Shown: in pieces, positions 1 through 10,144 of the stretch
How the letters are laid out: the number at the start of each line of letters is the position of its first letter
How positions within the stretch are numbered: the first letter of the stretch is position 1
From: a virus
Strand: one strand, 5' to 3'
IMG/VR virus record: IMGVR_UViG_3300030943_000073
Coordinates: 1 to 39,111 of that record
Length of the DNA stretch: 39,111 nucleotides
The notes under the pieces: generated by a model
What the model was told of the DNA's origin: nothing
Databases searched by the model: none
Seen by the model: only the letters and a program-made list of their open reading frames with translations
Made by a program: the position numbers and the translations under genes

Positions 1-1279
1 CTTTACCAGCAAATGCTGCAGTACCTTCTAATGCAGACATAGCACCACCCGAAGCCATACCTACAGCTATCTGAGGAAGAAGATAACCAAGTGTCGGAGC
101 TTGACGTACCATCCAATCAATAGCACCAGTTCCTTGTTCTGTTGATGCTGATTGTTTAAACTCTGCTTGTTTCCATTCATTGAAATAATCTTGTAGTGCT
201 TTGTCACCTTTCGCCCAATTCAATGGTTGTGCTTCTCTACGTAATGAATTACCTACATTGGATGGAAGTGAACTATAAGAATAATTGAATGCTTGATTCA
301 TGGCGGTATAATCTCCTGATTCAAATGCTTTATCAAGTTCTTCTACAGCTTTTGTATTACCTTGCGCTAGGTTAGCAGCACGTACCTTATCATAATGCTT
401 TTGAATGGCTTCATTACCTTGTTTATAAAGATAAGTTTCATCATGATTCATTGCATTATTAAAAAGAGCACCAACAGAAGAAAAGGAACTCATAGTACCG
501 GCGGTTGCAGCACTGTAAGCTCCTACAAAGAAATCTTTAATAGAACTACCGAATGTTTCTTTTGGACCCCACTTAGTTGAATACTGTCTATCTCCTGCAA
601 CAAAAGCATCTGATGGTAGTACATCAAATACTTCACGTCCATTAGTAGGGTCAATAGTAGTTGTTACAACTGCTTTACCATCACCAAACATTTTATCCAT
701 TCCATCCTTACCTGGGTTAGGAATACGTTTACCATTCTTTAAAATATATGGAGCAGCAGAAGCACGTTCTTCACCGGTACCACGTTCATTATCTTCATTA
801 CGAAAAATATCATGATAAGGTGCATAAGAAGGTGTAAGGTCTTTTACATTGCCAAGATACTTATCAGACATTGAACGACCACTTACTTCCGGTGATTGTA
901 CATCATTCTGAAATTTTAATGCGGCCAAATCAACACCACGTTTATTTAAACTTACTTTCTTAGCATTTTGTATTTTTGCTTGATTATAAGTTTTTACTAT
1001 TTGACTTGCTGGTATAGCGTCTGTATCAAGAGGATTTTTTTCTTTTGAATACTTGTCTACATAATAGTTTACATCGTTGAAAATAGGCTGTTCAGAATGC
1101 GCCATAGAGGTAAGTATATCTGCAGTGGATTGCTTATTCTTTAAAGCATCTCCAACTACATCAACTGTTCCTTGATAATTTCCTTCTTGATCTACAAATG
1201 CATCACTAGACTGTGCTTGATATTTTTCTTCAAGTGTTGGTACTACTGGTTGTGTTTGTTCTTGTTCTTGGTTAGCCAT
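1..1279 (-). CDS. Large virion cargo/ejection-type protein, C-terminus outside window
   Basis: Open frame of 426 codons beginning at the ATG at 1279-1277 and still open at base 1, so the C-terminal part is missing. The N-terminus is Gln/Glu/Pro-rich. Hydrophobic Ala/Gly/Ser-rich stretches lie near residues 250-272 and 392-426, the latter with MASGGAMSAL, while the rest is polar. It is the fourth in a row of genes after the giant tail protein, starting 18 nt below the previous stop. In crAss-like phages this position holds long proteins packaged in the virion and thought to be ejected with the DNA. I assign that role by position and composition only, since no catalytic motif is visible in the part present. 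A virion RNA polymerase subunit further downstream is possible but cannot be judged here. Confidence 0.75.
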   Translation of the reverse strand, partial: MANQEQEQTQPVVPTLEEKYQAQSSDAFVDQEGNYQGTVDVVGDALKNKQSTADILTSMAHSEQPIFNDVNYYVDKYSKEKNPLDTDAIPASQIVKTYNQAKIQNAKKVSLNKRGVDLAALKFQNDVQSPEVSGRSMSDKYLGNVKDLTPSYAPYHDIFRNEDNERGTGEERASAAPYILKNGKRIPNPGKDGMDKMFGDGKAVVTTTIDPTNGREVFDVLPSDAFVAGDRQYSTKWGPKETFGSSIKDFFVGAYSAATAGTMSSFSSVGALFNNAMNHDETYLYKQGNEAIQKHYDKVRAANLAQGNTKAVEELDKAFESGDYTAMNQAFNYSYSSLPSNVGNSLRREAQPLNWAKGDKALQDYFNEWKQAEFKQSASTEQGTGAIDWMVRQAPTLGYLLPQIAVGMASGGAMSALEGTAAFAGK

Positions 1280-1297
1280 AATTATATTGAGTATTTA

Positions 1298-3565
1298 TTA
1301 TTGAATTGATTGTCTACTTCCAAAATTGTAATTATCATTTGGATTTGATTGTTCTTGTTTTTGTTTATCAAGCATATTGATATACTGTTCTTTTTCTCCC
1401 GGTTGAAGTTTACCGGATGTTTCAAGATTATTGATAATATTCAAACTTTTCATATATGACCTTTGAGGATCACTTTTGAAATCAATATTATTTTTTGCTT
1501 GTATATCAACAAGTCTTGCTTGTGGTGTTTTACCAACATAAACTTTATTAGTTACTTGGTCATCAATAAATCCATTCTTAGAATATTTGTTTTGAAGATT
1601 ACGTGTTCTTGCTAAGTTTGTTTCACGTTGAGCATTATTCATAACAGATTCTCCACCGGCAATAAGATTACCTTCTGCCATAGCTTCTTTCTGTTTATTG
1701 ATATTATACTTATTGATAGCATTACGTCCTTCCTGTGCTGCCGTAGATGGTCCCTCAGCTTGTAATGGTACTTCATATATATCTTCTCCAAATCCGAAAC
1801 CAAAACCAGGTGCATCACTTACTTTCTTTATATGATTTTTTGGATTCTTTGCTAACTGAGAAATAGGTGTAAGAACAGGATTTTTACCATCTACTGCAAA
1901 AGGTAACTTAGTATCACCAGTAGCACGTACCATAGTAGTTACATAGTTCTGAACAATAGGTTGACCATTAGCATCTGTTTGAATACGTGAAAGCAAATAA
2001 CCTCCTTGGTCTTTCGGTGTTTTATCAAAACGTATTGTTTTTATCAAATCAGAATTGATACCCATAATCTGCGCATTTTTATCATCGCCAAATACAACAT
2101 CCGGTTTAAATGCAATACCATTAAACATAGCCATAGGAAGATTGGTAACCTTTTCTGTTTTCCCTTGTACTCCTAATTCTGGGAATAATGAATTTTCAAG
2201 AACCTTACGTTCATCACCAGTAATCTTACTACTATAAACTGTTGGGTTATTAAAGTTCAACATACCATCTTTAGGATTCTCAGTAAAGAAACTACCGGTA
2301 GTTGGATTAGTAGGTTTAGAATAGATAATATCAATTGCTGAAATAGCATTTTTATCTTCCGCTTCATCATGTTTAAGTAATTCGGAAATACCAGATTTAT
2401 TACTAGAATTAAAATCACGTAATCCTTTAGTATCATTTGCAGCAGTAGCGTAAACATAACGTTGTGCTTCTGTCATAATAGCATCAGCTAATCGTTTTTG
2501 TTCTGCTAAATTTTTATCACGAGCTTCTACATCTGATGTAGGTATTCGTTTTGCTTGTTGCTTAAGCAATTCAATACTTGCAACAACTTGCTCACCACTA
2601 GCACGAGTATAATCATTCTTAGTAATAGGTCTGCCCTTTGCATCTTTAGCAACTGATGTGGTACCTGTAGGAACTATTAAAGTACCATTTAATGCTGAGC
2701 TCATAGCATAAGCACGCGCATCTTCCGGTAAGTTTTGCCACATACTACTAGCAGCACTTTTCATATTATTATAGTTATCTGAACGTGACCAGTCCCAACT
2801 TCTTAAACCATCATCTTTATTACCAGCATAAGCCATTTGTTTAGCTGAAGCAGTATCTATTCTACCTTTAATCTCTTTACTAAAATCAAGTGAGTTCATC
2901 ATCTTTAATGATGGGTCTAATGTATGACTAGGAGCAATGCCACCAGTACCATCAGGAGTAATGCCAGCATCCCATGAGTTACGTTCTTGAAGAGTATTGT
3001 AACTATGAAGTTTTACTGCATTACGACCACTAGGTGTTTTACTAAAGTCTAAAGCAAATGGTCTATCCAATTGTAAGAAGTCCTCAGCACTTTGAGCCTT
3101 ACCTAAATTTGGATTAGTAACAGCTATTTCTTGTCCAATACCTTTTTTATTTATTTCAGTATTTAAACCTTCCCATTGAGATTTAGCAAACTTAGCTTGT
3201 TGTTCTGCAACTCCAAATTGTGATTTCTTTTGAAACAAATCTTGCAACTCAGCATCATAAGCAGTTTCATATTGTTTTAGTTTCTCTGGATCAGATTCAT
3301 TCTTTATCTTTTCAGTATAAATACTTGGAAGCATATTGATACGATTAGTAATTTGATTACGATAATCATATAATGCTTTTGTATGACCAGGTAATAGTTC
3401 TTCCATCTTATCATCACTTGCTGCTTTAGGAGTAGAAGTTCTTGCTCTACTGGCTTTATTACCCTCATTAGCTAATAAGATACGTGGGTCAAGAGATATA
3501 CCGGGACCTGTTTGATTCTGTGCCGCATATCCAACCGGATTAATATTGTTTCCCCATATTGACAT
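1298..3565 (-). CDS. 755-aa putative virion cargo protein
   Basis: A long polar protein, rich in Lys, Asn, Gln and Ser, with no signal peptide, no clear membrane segment and no enzyme motif that I recognise. Residues ~55-135 and ~650-700 are predicted largely helical with heptad-like charge patterns. The C-terminus is Gln/Asn-rich. Its ATG overlaps the stop of the preceding gene by one base (TAATG), which suggests coupled translation. It lies between the neck/tail genes and the truncated left-edge protein, where crAss-like phages keep cargo proteins that travel in the capsid and tail. The role is inferred from gene order and size. It could also be a structural tail component. Confidence 0.75.
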   Translation of the reverse strand: MSIWGNNINPVGYAAQNQTGPGISLDPRILLANEGNKASRARTSTPKAASDDKMEELLPGHTKALYDYRNQITNRINMLPSIYTEKIKNESDPEKLKQYETAYDAELQDLFQKKSQFGVAEQQAKFAKSQWEGLNTEINKKGIGQEIAVTNPNLGKAQSAEDFLQLDRPFALDFSKTPSGRNAVKLHSYNTLQERNSWDAGITPDGTGGIAPSHTLDPSLKMMNSLDFSKEIKGRIDTASAKQMAYAGNKDDGLRSWDWSRSDNYNNMKSAASSMWQNLPEDARAYAMSSALNGTLIVPTGTTSVAKDAKGRPITKNDYTRASGEQVVASIELLKQQAKRIPTSDVEARDKNLAEQKRLADAIMTEAQRYVYATAANDTKGLRDFNSSNKSGISELLKHDEAEDKNAISAIDIIYSKPTNPTTGSFFTENPKDGMLNFNNPTVYSSKITGDERKVLENSLFPELGVQGKTEKVTNLPMAMFNGIAFKPDVVFGDDKNAQIMGINSDLIKTIRFDKTPKDQGGYLLSRIQTDANGQPIVQNYVTTMVRATGDTKLPFAVDGKNPVLTPISQLAKNPKNHIKKVSDAPGFGFGFGEDIYEVPLQAEGPSTAAQEGRNAINKYNINKQKEAMAEGNLIAGGESVMNNAQRETNLARTRNLQNKYSKNGFIDDQVTNKVYVGKTPQARLVDIQAKNNIDFKSDPQRSYMKSLNIINNLETSGKLQPGEKEQYINMLDKQKQEQSNPNDNYNFGSRQSIQ

Positions 3566-4548
3566 TATTTACGTCCTCCCCAAGTTCGTTTATAAAATGA
3601 TTGTTGACTGGCCTTAGCTTTAGTAAGATTATCATATATTACTTTTCGTCTTACCGGATTATCTTCTGTTGCTAATTGATTCTCTAATGAAGCTACTGTA
3701 TCATCTTCTATAGATTGATTTTTTACTGCACTAATACTAGCATTATCAATTATTGATTTTAAACCACTTGTAAGGTCATTTTTAATCTGACTGATACCTT
3801 GACCTATCACACCCGATTTAAACCTGTCAGCCTCGTTCTGAATAGATGTATTGGCCGCATTACGTTGTGCTAATGATTGTGCATTTATTGCACCAGTCTG
3901 ATTATCTGTTTGAGCATTGATTTGTGTTTCTTGATTCTTTATCTTACTTATCTCTGATGATATTTGATTAGCACCATAAATACCTTTTGTAGCAAGTGAT
4001 GGGTCTACTAAACCAAAACGACGATTAGCTTCTCTAGCACCACTCAATTGACTATTCATACTATCAGTCATTGCTTGTTTTTGTTCTGCATCCATAAGAG
4101 ATACATGTGTTGCTTCAATAGGTGCTTGATAAGGAACAAATGCCGGTTTATAATCACTAGCTCTATTTACTCCTATAAGGTCTGTAGCGATATTTAAAGC
4201 AGTATTGACACCAGTAGCTATGTTAGCCCATTTAGATAGTCCATAGATACCTTTCTTATCGCCAGGGACTACAGGTTTAGTAGTATTATTTGCAAGTACT
4301 TCCGATGAATTATCAATATATCTTGTATTTGATAATGCATCTAATGGTTTTGAACTTACTGATACCGGTGCCGGAGTTGGTAATGGTAATGCACTAGGAG
4401 TTTGTTCTGTTCTCAATGCTAAACGTTGTTCGTCATTCATTAAAGGAACAAGTGGATCAACTTTCTTTTTCAATAACATATTTAGTCCATTATCCATAGT
4501 AGTATATGGTGGAGTAAATGATAATTTGGGATTAAATAATTTAGCCAT
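3565..4548 (-). CDS. 327-aa helical putative cargo/ejection protein
   Basis: Unrecognised family. The N-terminal ~130 residues are Pro/Ala/Ser-rich and probably unstructured. Residues ~155-290 are Gln/Asn/Ala-rich and look helical, with long stretches free of Pro. The extreme C-terminus is basic (KRTWGGRK). It starts four bases below the stop of the 133-aa glycine-zipper protein and overlaps the next gene by one base, so it belongs to the same translational string. Low-complexity, helix-rich proteins of this kind are typical of short-tailed phage ejection sets. The function is inferred from neighbours. Confidence 0.75.
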   Translation of the reverse strand: MAKLFNPKLSFTPPYTTMDNGLNMLLKKKVDPLVPLMNDEQRLALRTEQTPSALPLPTPAPVSVSSKPLDALSNTRYIDNSSEVLANNTTKPVVPGDKKGIYGLSKWANIATGVNTALNIATDLIGVNRASDYKPAFVPYQAPIEATHVSLMDAEQKQAMTDSMNSQLSGAREANRRFGLVDPSLATKGIYGANQISSEISKIKNQETQINAQTDNQTGAINAQSLAQRNAANTSIQNEADRFKSGVIGQGISQIKNDLTSGLKSIIDNASISAVKNQSIEDDTVASLENQLATEDNPVRRKVIYDNLTKAKASQQSFYKRTWGGRK

Positions 4549-4552
4549 AATA

Positions 4553-4954
4553 TTAAGTTAGTCTTTGATTTATAATTCCTGTACCACCACCTGATGGAAC
4601 TTGATTAGAAGGATTGACCATTTGATTAATCGACTTCAAACTTTGACTTACACCTTCTTGTGTGTACATCATTCTATTTTGTTCTGATACTTGTTCCGAA
4701 GAAGCTAATTGATTTTTTTCACCTACTATTTGATTTTGATAATCTTCTTGATAAGCTAGTTGTCTTTCTTCTTCTTTTTTCTTAGCACTAGCTCCAAATA
4801 AACTAGCGATACCACCAATACCAGCAATTATTGCTCCTGGTACTGCACCAATACCTGTAGCAGTTAAAGTGCTACCAAGTGTCATTAAACCAGAACCACC
4901 GGCAGACAAAGTGTCGCCAGTGGAATTTCTTTTAGGGGGTTGATAAACGGCCAT
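4553..4954 (-). CDS. 133-aa glycine-zipper protein, putative ejection protein
   Basis: Residues ~18-55 form a hydrophobic stretch with regularly spaced Gly and Ala (GIGAVPGAIIAGIGGIASLF), the pattern of a glycine-zipper membrane-inserting segment. A basic patch AKKKEEER and a Gln/Glu-rich helical tail follow. There is no signal peptide. The ATG overlaps the stop of the giant tail protein by one base (TAATG). Small amphipathic or pore-forming proteins next to the tail hub are known among podovirus ejection proteins that breach the cell envelope. I infer a similar role, without homology proof. It could instead be a small structural tail protein. Confidence 0.7.
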   Translation of the reverse strand: MAVYQPPKRNSTGDTLSAGGSGLMTLGSTLTATGIGAVPGAIIAGIGGIASLFGASAKKKEEERQLAYQEDYQNQIVGEKNQLASSEQVSEQNRMMYTQEGVSQSLKSINQMVNPSNQVPSGGGTGIINQRLT

Positions 4955-7900
4955 TACGAATAAGATATTATAAAGTTAGTAATTACATTTTTAAGATAGA
5001 AATACTTAGGAATATATGATTTATCAACATTACCTAATAAACGTTTTCCTTTATATACTATCTTTACTTTAATCCATTGCCCACGCATCTGTGATTTTGC
5101 TTCAAAGGTATTAAAAGTTTGAGTACTTAATGGTCCAAAATTATTTTTATTAGTTGAAGGAATTATAGGTATATTCCATGCATGTTCTTTATATTCAGGA
5201 TTAGTCCAAAATTCTGCATTATTAATAAAAGCCTTTTTTTCCGATTCTTGATATTCTGTTTTCCAACTAATATTTTCTATTTCTTCTGGACACATTACCA
5301 TTAAGTGAGAACGAAATTCTTTTTCAAATGAACTTACATCTTGTTTCTCTGCAGAACCATTAATAATAAATTCAAGTTCAAAATTATTAGGAATAGTATT
5401 ATTATAAAAATATTGATAATCTCCTTTGTTATGTTCCCAAATAGTAAACCGATTTGCATCTATTCCATTAGAGAATGAAAATAATCTTGAATCAAGTTTC
5501 ATATAGAAATTTGTATCATAAGAATAGAATCCACTAAAGAAATCAAGTTTTTCATTAAATACTAAAGTAAAGTAATTACCATTACCTAGTTTAAAAGTAA
5601 ACAGTATTTCTTTGTTCTCTTCATCAAAGACACTTATAATACCTGTTTGTTCTTCTGAATATAAATCTTGTGGAAGTTTAGTAATTATACCTTTAATGAA
5701 CTTGAAAATATCAGTTACTTGTTTACTAGTTACTAAATCTTCTGCACCAAAAAGAACATTACCACTAGTTGTTGATGCGCCGGCAATTCTCCATATCTTT
5801 TCATTATCCCAATCAACACCATAACATCCTTTATCACCACTACAAATACTTTCTTTATGAGTAGTTCCAAAGTCAGCAATTTTCTTTGACTGAGAAGAAA
5901 GAACAGTTTTATCACCAAGTACTATCTCAGAACTATCTTGACTCGATTGAAGTTTCGTTGAACCATACAATTGGATAATATTCTTTCTTTGGATAATAAA
6001 TAAAGTAGAATTGATAGTAACTAATTTTTTTATCTCTCCACCTTCAAAATTAAAGTCTTGATATTGTCCTATTGGTAACTGTCTATACTGATCTACAAAA
6101 GCGCCATCAACATGTACATTACTAAAGTAAATTCTATTTGCTGCAGTATTACTTTTCATAGTAAATATCTCATCAAATGGCAATAATGTATATGTTCCTT
6201 TTGTTTCATTATATCCACCATTTATCTCCCATGACTCTTTAAAGAATTGATTTGTTTTGTTTCTCCATATAAAATCTTGCACTATGGTATCATAGTTTGC
6301 TTCTAAGGCATTTTTAAGTACGTATGGATAGAATGTATCATCTGCACTAGGAACTCTCAAATTTGAGTTGGTAAATGACTGTAGATACATATTAAACGCT
6401 ATACCACATTGCCATGAACGTTCCCAGTTAGTAATATTTTCAGGAAAGGTATTCCATCGAATACAACGCATAAATGTATTTTGAGAAAACAAATCACCTT
6501 TATAAAATTTCTTTGCAACATAATTTTCTTCTGCAAACCACGAATTGTCATTATCTATTATTGAATAATTTTCATCAAGAATATTATATGAATTTTTTAT
6601 AGAATCAATGTATTCTTGAATTGTAGCATATTTACATATATCAACAATAGCACTATTCAAATTACGATAATCCGGATTATCCGTTGTAAACACAGTTGCT
6701 TCTGAATGATACTTTCCAACTTTTGTTGTTGTACAACCAAAATAAGGTGTTGCAGTCATTGATAAGTTAGTCGCTACTACTGGTAATGAATTTGAATCAA
6801 GATTATTCTCAAATGGTGAAACAAGACGTGATCCAAATGGCCATTCAATATCAATATTTTCAAAACTTATTATAACTGGACGTACATCTACTTCATTGTC
6901 AGTTGTGCTTTTTTTTGTTCTATTAATAAGAATACCGGCATCTTTTAATTGATCTCTAGATTGATCAAAATAATTTTCAATTACTTTTTGTGGTGGATCA
7001 TTACTACCATCCCATACTTCATCACCAAAAACATCTAAAATACTTTTCATTCTACTTGAAAAACCTGTAGTAGATAATACTTGATTCTCTTGAATAATAT
7101 TTGCAGTTATCTTTATTGCAATTGGATTTGATATTATATGATAATTGTTTGATATACTTGGTTCAATAAGACGTTCTGATAAATCTTGATAAGCTATTAT
7201 TGAACTAGTATGTGGTTTATATTTATTTTCTATATTATTATCAGTTACAAGAGGATTAAAACCTTGACCAAGTGCATCAATCTTTACTTTTGGTCGTAAA
7301 TAATAATCTCCAACAATAACTAATTTTTTATTGAGTAAAAGGTCAGGAGTAAATACACTATATTTATTAGTTTTTAATCCAAGAAAATAATCCCTATGGT
7401 CATAATATCTTGCCCACATATCATTTGCAGTTGGATTATTATAATATGTCCATTTTTGACTAGCATCAGTTTCTTGTTCGCGAACTAATATTTCTTCTTT
7501 ATTCATTACCTGTAACTCAGTAACACCCCATTTAGTAATACTCCATCCTTGAGAATATCTTTCGATTTTAATTACTGGAAATAACTTTCTATCACCACCT
7601 AAAAATGGAAAAGCAACATCAATATTATGAGTTCCTAGTTTAGTTGATTGACTAACTTCTCTATCCCCTGCAGTTGTTGGCGATACTCCACGATAACATT
7701 CAAAGGTATTTTTAAAACCAACAGCTTCTACCATAGCACAACTATAACCTTGGCATACGACATTCTCTTGTCGGTTACCTTGTACAAAATAAATAGTAGT
7801 TATATTGGGAAGTAATGCTTTATTAGTTTGATAATATTCATAAGCAAAGTCACGAATAAATTCTACACCCATAAGTTTAAAATGAAGTTGTTTTAAATCA

Positions 7901-9333
7901 TCAGCATTTGTACTATGACTTATTACTCCTTTTCTTGGAAACTTATAAAGACCATTATAGTTATCAATCGTTTTAAGTGTGTCTGCGGGACTTTCATTGA
8001 AGTACTGATGTCTATTATCAATATAGGTACGAAAGTCTGTATAATTCATGTCTGGTATTGTTCCATTGGCATTAGTAAGTGTTACTCCTTCATACCAACC
8101 ACAAACAGGAAATACTGGTGTTTTATATTGACCATCAATTAAAAATGAAACACCCATAGGATAGATTTCATCTTCCATATATTCAAAGTCTTTTGAATCT
8201 TGGTCATAGACTTTATCAATATTATTTTCATTTTTAATAACAGCATGAGGAATAATAAGAGAAGCCATTTCTTTAAGCATATTATAATCAATAGCGCGAC
8301 CTTTCCAATTAGCACCATAATATCTATCTTCATGTTGTACCTCAGTTTCCGCAATATCAAAAGCCATATTATCTTTAAAGAGTTCTTCAAATGTAATATC
8401 TTGAACTCCATTATTACCATTGAATATAATATTGACCGAACCATTTATAATCTTTGTAGACTTAGTAATAAGTTGCATTGACTTACTCAAAGTATCTGAG
8501 GTTCCATAATAATGGACAAAACCGACAGAAACCTTTTTATAGTTTGAGTCGGTATTTGTAATCTGTAATTGTACTTGTTTTGATACTCTTTGTTCACCAG
8601 TGTTCAATACTCCTGAAGAACTATTAAACTCTTTCGAACCACTATGAATATAAAATGGACCAACTTCTTTTATGAATGGTGTTGTATTTAATGATTCATC
8701 TTCATAACGAATATAGAAAAAATAAGTACCTGGTTTAATTGAACCATTGTCTTTTACTTGTCCTTGAACATCCGGAACTTTAGTAATACTTTTTTGATGA
8801 ACAAACAATACAATATCATCAAGATTAGTATATGAACGAAGTGTTTTTTTACCATCTTGGTCAATACCGGTATTGATAATAATATTCTTATTAAGTCCAT
8901 CACAGATATATAAATCAACAGAACCATCATAACTATTTTTAGCAATCATTTCAAGTAATTTTCCTTTTGTAAAACCAAGTACTGATTGATTAATAGAAAG
9001 TCTATCATTTGGCCCATTAGGAATAATAAGAAGTGTTTCTTCTACCCATATAGTACCATTACTTCCTTTGAATGAATAAAAATTTATTTTTTCATTATCG
9101 AAATCATGAGTTACAATATAAATGATGCCATTGAATGATACACATCCAATAGGAACTTCATTAGTACCAAAAGAAGCAATGTTTTTTGTACCACGGATAT
9201 TGGTAATAGTAAACCCATGATCGTCCTTAGAAACAATACTTCCATTAAGCATATAGGTATAACTATTCTGTGGCATCAACGTATTATCAATACCTCTTTT
9301 CATACCACCTAGAAATGTATTATTATGTTGCAT
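4954..9333 (-). CDS. Giant tail hub/stabilisation protein (crAss-like 'tail stabilization', P22 gp10-like group)
   Basis: 1459 residues, the largest complete protein in the window. The N-terminus (NTFLGGMKRGIDNTLMPQNS) has the FxGGM-x-xxIDxxLMPxxSY-xxxLNG pattern that I associate with crAss-like tail stabilisation proteins. The rest is rich in beta-type alternating sequence and aromatic residues, with no transmembrane helix. In crAss-like phages this protein lies between the ring proteins and the cargo proteins and forms the distal tail assembly. The start overlaps the end of the 217-aa neck-type gene by 11 nt. The P22 gp10-like label is the annotation used for this group, not something I can demonstrate by alignment here. 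Confidence 0.8.
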   Translation of the reverse strand: MQHNNTFLGGMKRGIDNTLMPQNSYTYMLNGSIVSKDDHGFTITNIRGTKNIASFGTNEVPIGCVSFNGIIYIVTHDFDNEKINFYSFKGSNGTIWVEETLLIIPNGPNDRLSINQSVLGFTKGKLLEMIAKNSYDGSVDLYICDGLNKNIIINTGIDQDGKKTLRSYTNLDDIVLFVHQKSITKVPDVQGQVKDNGSIKPGTYFFYIRYEDESLNTTPFIKEVGPFYIHSGSKEFNSSSGVLNTGEQRVSKQVQLQITNTDSNYKKVSVGFVHYYGTSDTLSKSMQLITKSTKIINGSVNIIFNGNNGVQDITFEELFKDNMAFDIAETEVQHEDRYYGANWKGRAIDYNMLKEMASLIIPHAVIKNENNIDKVYDQDSKDFEYMEDEIYPMGVSFLIDGQYKTPVFPVCGWYEGVTLTNANGTIPDMNYTDFRTYIDNRHQYFNESPADTLKTIDNYNGLYKFPRKGVISHSTNADDLKQLHFKLMGVEFIRDFAYEYYQTNKALLPNITTIYFVQGNRQENVVCQGYSCAMVEAVGFKNTFECYRGVSPTTAGDREVSQSTKLGTHNIDVAFPFLGGDRKLFPVIKIERYSQGWSITKWGVTELQVMNKEEILVREQETDASQKWTYYNNPTANDMWARYYDHRDYFLGLKTNKYSVFTPDLLLNKKLVIVGDYYLRPKVKIDALGQGFNPLVTDNNIENKYKPHTSSIIAYQDLSERLIEPSISNNYHIISNPIAIKITANIIQENQVLSTTGFSSRMKSILDVFGDEVWDGSNDPPQKVIENYFDQSRDQLKDAGILINRTKKSTTDNEVDVRPVIISFENIDIEWPFGSRLVSPFENNLDSNSLPVVATNLSMTATPYFGCTTTKVGKYHSEATVFTTDNPDYRNLNSAIVDICKYATIQEYIDSIKNSYNILDENYSIIDNDNSWFAEENYVAKKFYKGDLFSQNTFMRCIRWNTFPENITNWERSWQCGIAFNMYLQSFTNSNLRVPSADDTFYPYVLKNALEANYDTIVQDFIWRNKTNQFFKESWEINGGYNETKGTYTLLPFDEIFTMKSNTAANRIYFSNVHVDGAFVDQYRQLPIGQYQDFNFEGGEIKKLVTINSTLFIIQRKNIIQLYGSTKLQSSQDSSEIVLGDKTVLSSQSKKIADFGTTHKESICSGDKGCYGVDWDNEKIWRIAGASTTSGNVLFGAEDLVTSKQVTDIFKFIKGIITKLPQDLYSEEQTGIISVFDEENKEILFTFKLGNGNYFTLVFNEKLDFFSGFYSYDTNFYMKLDSRLFSFSNGIDANRFTIWEHNKGDYQYFYNNTIPNNFELEFIINGSAEKQDVSSFEKEFRSHLMVMCPEEIENISWKTEYQESEKKAFINNAEFWTNPEYKEHAWNIPIIPSTNKNNFGPLSTQTFNTFEAKSQMRGQWIKVKIVYKGKRLLGNVDKSYIPKYFYLKNVITNFIISYS

Positions 9334-9976
9334 GGTAATGTCTTTTTGTAATGAATTTATATTCCGGACTAATAATGAAATTATGAATCTCTTCTATATC
9401 ATTGTTTGATAAATCACCCCAGCTAACATATGCAGCCTGTATTTCATAATCAGAATCCTGACATATCTGTAGCCATCTCCATTGAGCAATACGAGGTGGA
9501 ATAATACTAGCATCCTCTTCATGCATCTTCTTAATACAATAAGCATAACATGCTGTTTCATATCCACGTTTTACAAGTGGAAAACCAACTTCATCAACCG
9601 GCAATGAATAGTAATCAATAAAACACTTCTGAGGGGTCTTAGTAGTACTAAACTGTACATACTGTCCTTGATAAGTACTATGTTTTATCTTCTGACCGGA
9701 TTCATCAAAAACATTTTCTAATTTGAATACATCAGGTGGAACCAATGCACGATTAGAACGAATGACTAATGTAGGATCATCAACAGAAGTAGGTTCTCCA
9801 ATTTGAACTTTCTTATTCAAAATTAATCCTACTGGATCAGTAAGATATTCTGAAACAACTTCACTACACCATCGCATTATTTGTATCTTACTTATCTGAG
9901 TCCCTTTTATTGGAAACGCAGACAACAACCGAACATATATTTCGGCTGCTGTAAAGAATTTATTATTCGGATTCAT
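9323..9976 (-). CDS. Head-tail connector/ring protein, P22 gp4-like candidate
   Basis: 217 residues. The N-terminal half begins with a helical stretch (TAAEIYVRLLSAFPIKG) and a second helix with MRWCSEVVSEYL. The middle is beta-rich, and the C-terminal half is helical, with Trp and Tyr residues around QWRWLQICQDSDYEIQAAY. Immediately before the giant tail protein, crAss-like genomes carry a P22 gp4-like tail accessory protein of about this size. This agrees with the layout helix bundle-beta-helix seen here. It shares 14 nt at its start with the overlooked 59-aa gene upstream and 11 nt at its end with the giant tail gene. Assignment is by position and layout. Confidence 0.7.
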   Translation of the reverse strand: MNPNNKFFTAAEIYVRLLSAFPIKGTQISKIQIMRWCSEVVSEYLTDPVGLILNKKVQIGEPTSVDDPTLVIRSNRALVPPDVFKLENVFDESGQKIKHSTYQGQYVQFSTTKTPQKCFIDYYSLPVDEVGFPLVKRGYETACYAYCIKKMHEEDASIIPPRIAQWRWLQICQDSDYEIQAAYVSWGDLSNNDIEEIHNFIISPEYKFITKRHYHAT

Positions 9977-10142
9977 CTTTATTAGATTTTAATTCTATAT
10001 TTTGATAAGCAAAAACTCCATGTACATTCCTTGCTGTCTTTACATACAACTCATTTGGTCTATACTCTTTATTGCTATCCTCTACTACCTCTTTCAGTTT
10101 CTGGTAGTACTCTTCGTCGTGTGCTGTCGAACGCTTATTCAT
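9963..10142 (-). CDS. 59-aa small charged protein, overlooked gene in neck operon
   Basis: An ATG at 10142-10140 opens a 59-codon frame closed by TAA at 9965-9963. It fills exactly the otherwise empty gap between two structural genes: it starts two bases after the stop of the 122-aa gene and overlaps the start of the 217-aa gene by 14 nt. The product starts MNKRSTAHDEEYYQK, has a charged helical N-terminal half, then NELYVKTARNVHGVFAYQNI, and ends in an acidic KDESE tail. No family is recognised. Tight packing without gaps, as in every other gene of this operon, is the main argument that it is translated. Confidence 0.7.
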   Translation of the reverse strand: MNKRSTAHDEEYYQKLKEVVEDSNKEYRPNELYVKTARNVHGVFAYQNIELKSNKDESE

Positions 10143-10144
10143 AA

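Noticed and set aside
395-580. Plus-strand frame of 61 codons in the left part
   Set aside because: It is antisense to the long truncated cargo gene, with no leader and no recognisable protein pattern.
8139-8481. Overlapping frames on both strands inside the giant tail gene
   Set aside because: All are shadows of the 1459-aa gene. Their products are Ile/Leu/Met-rich noise expected from A/T-rich DNA.
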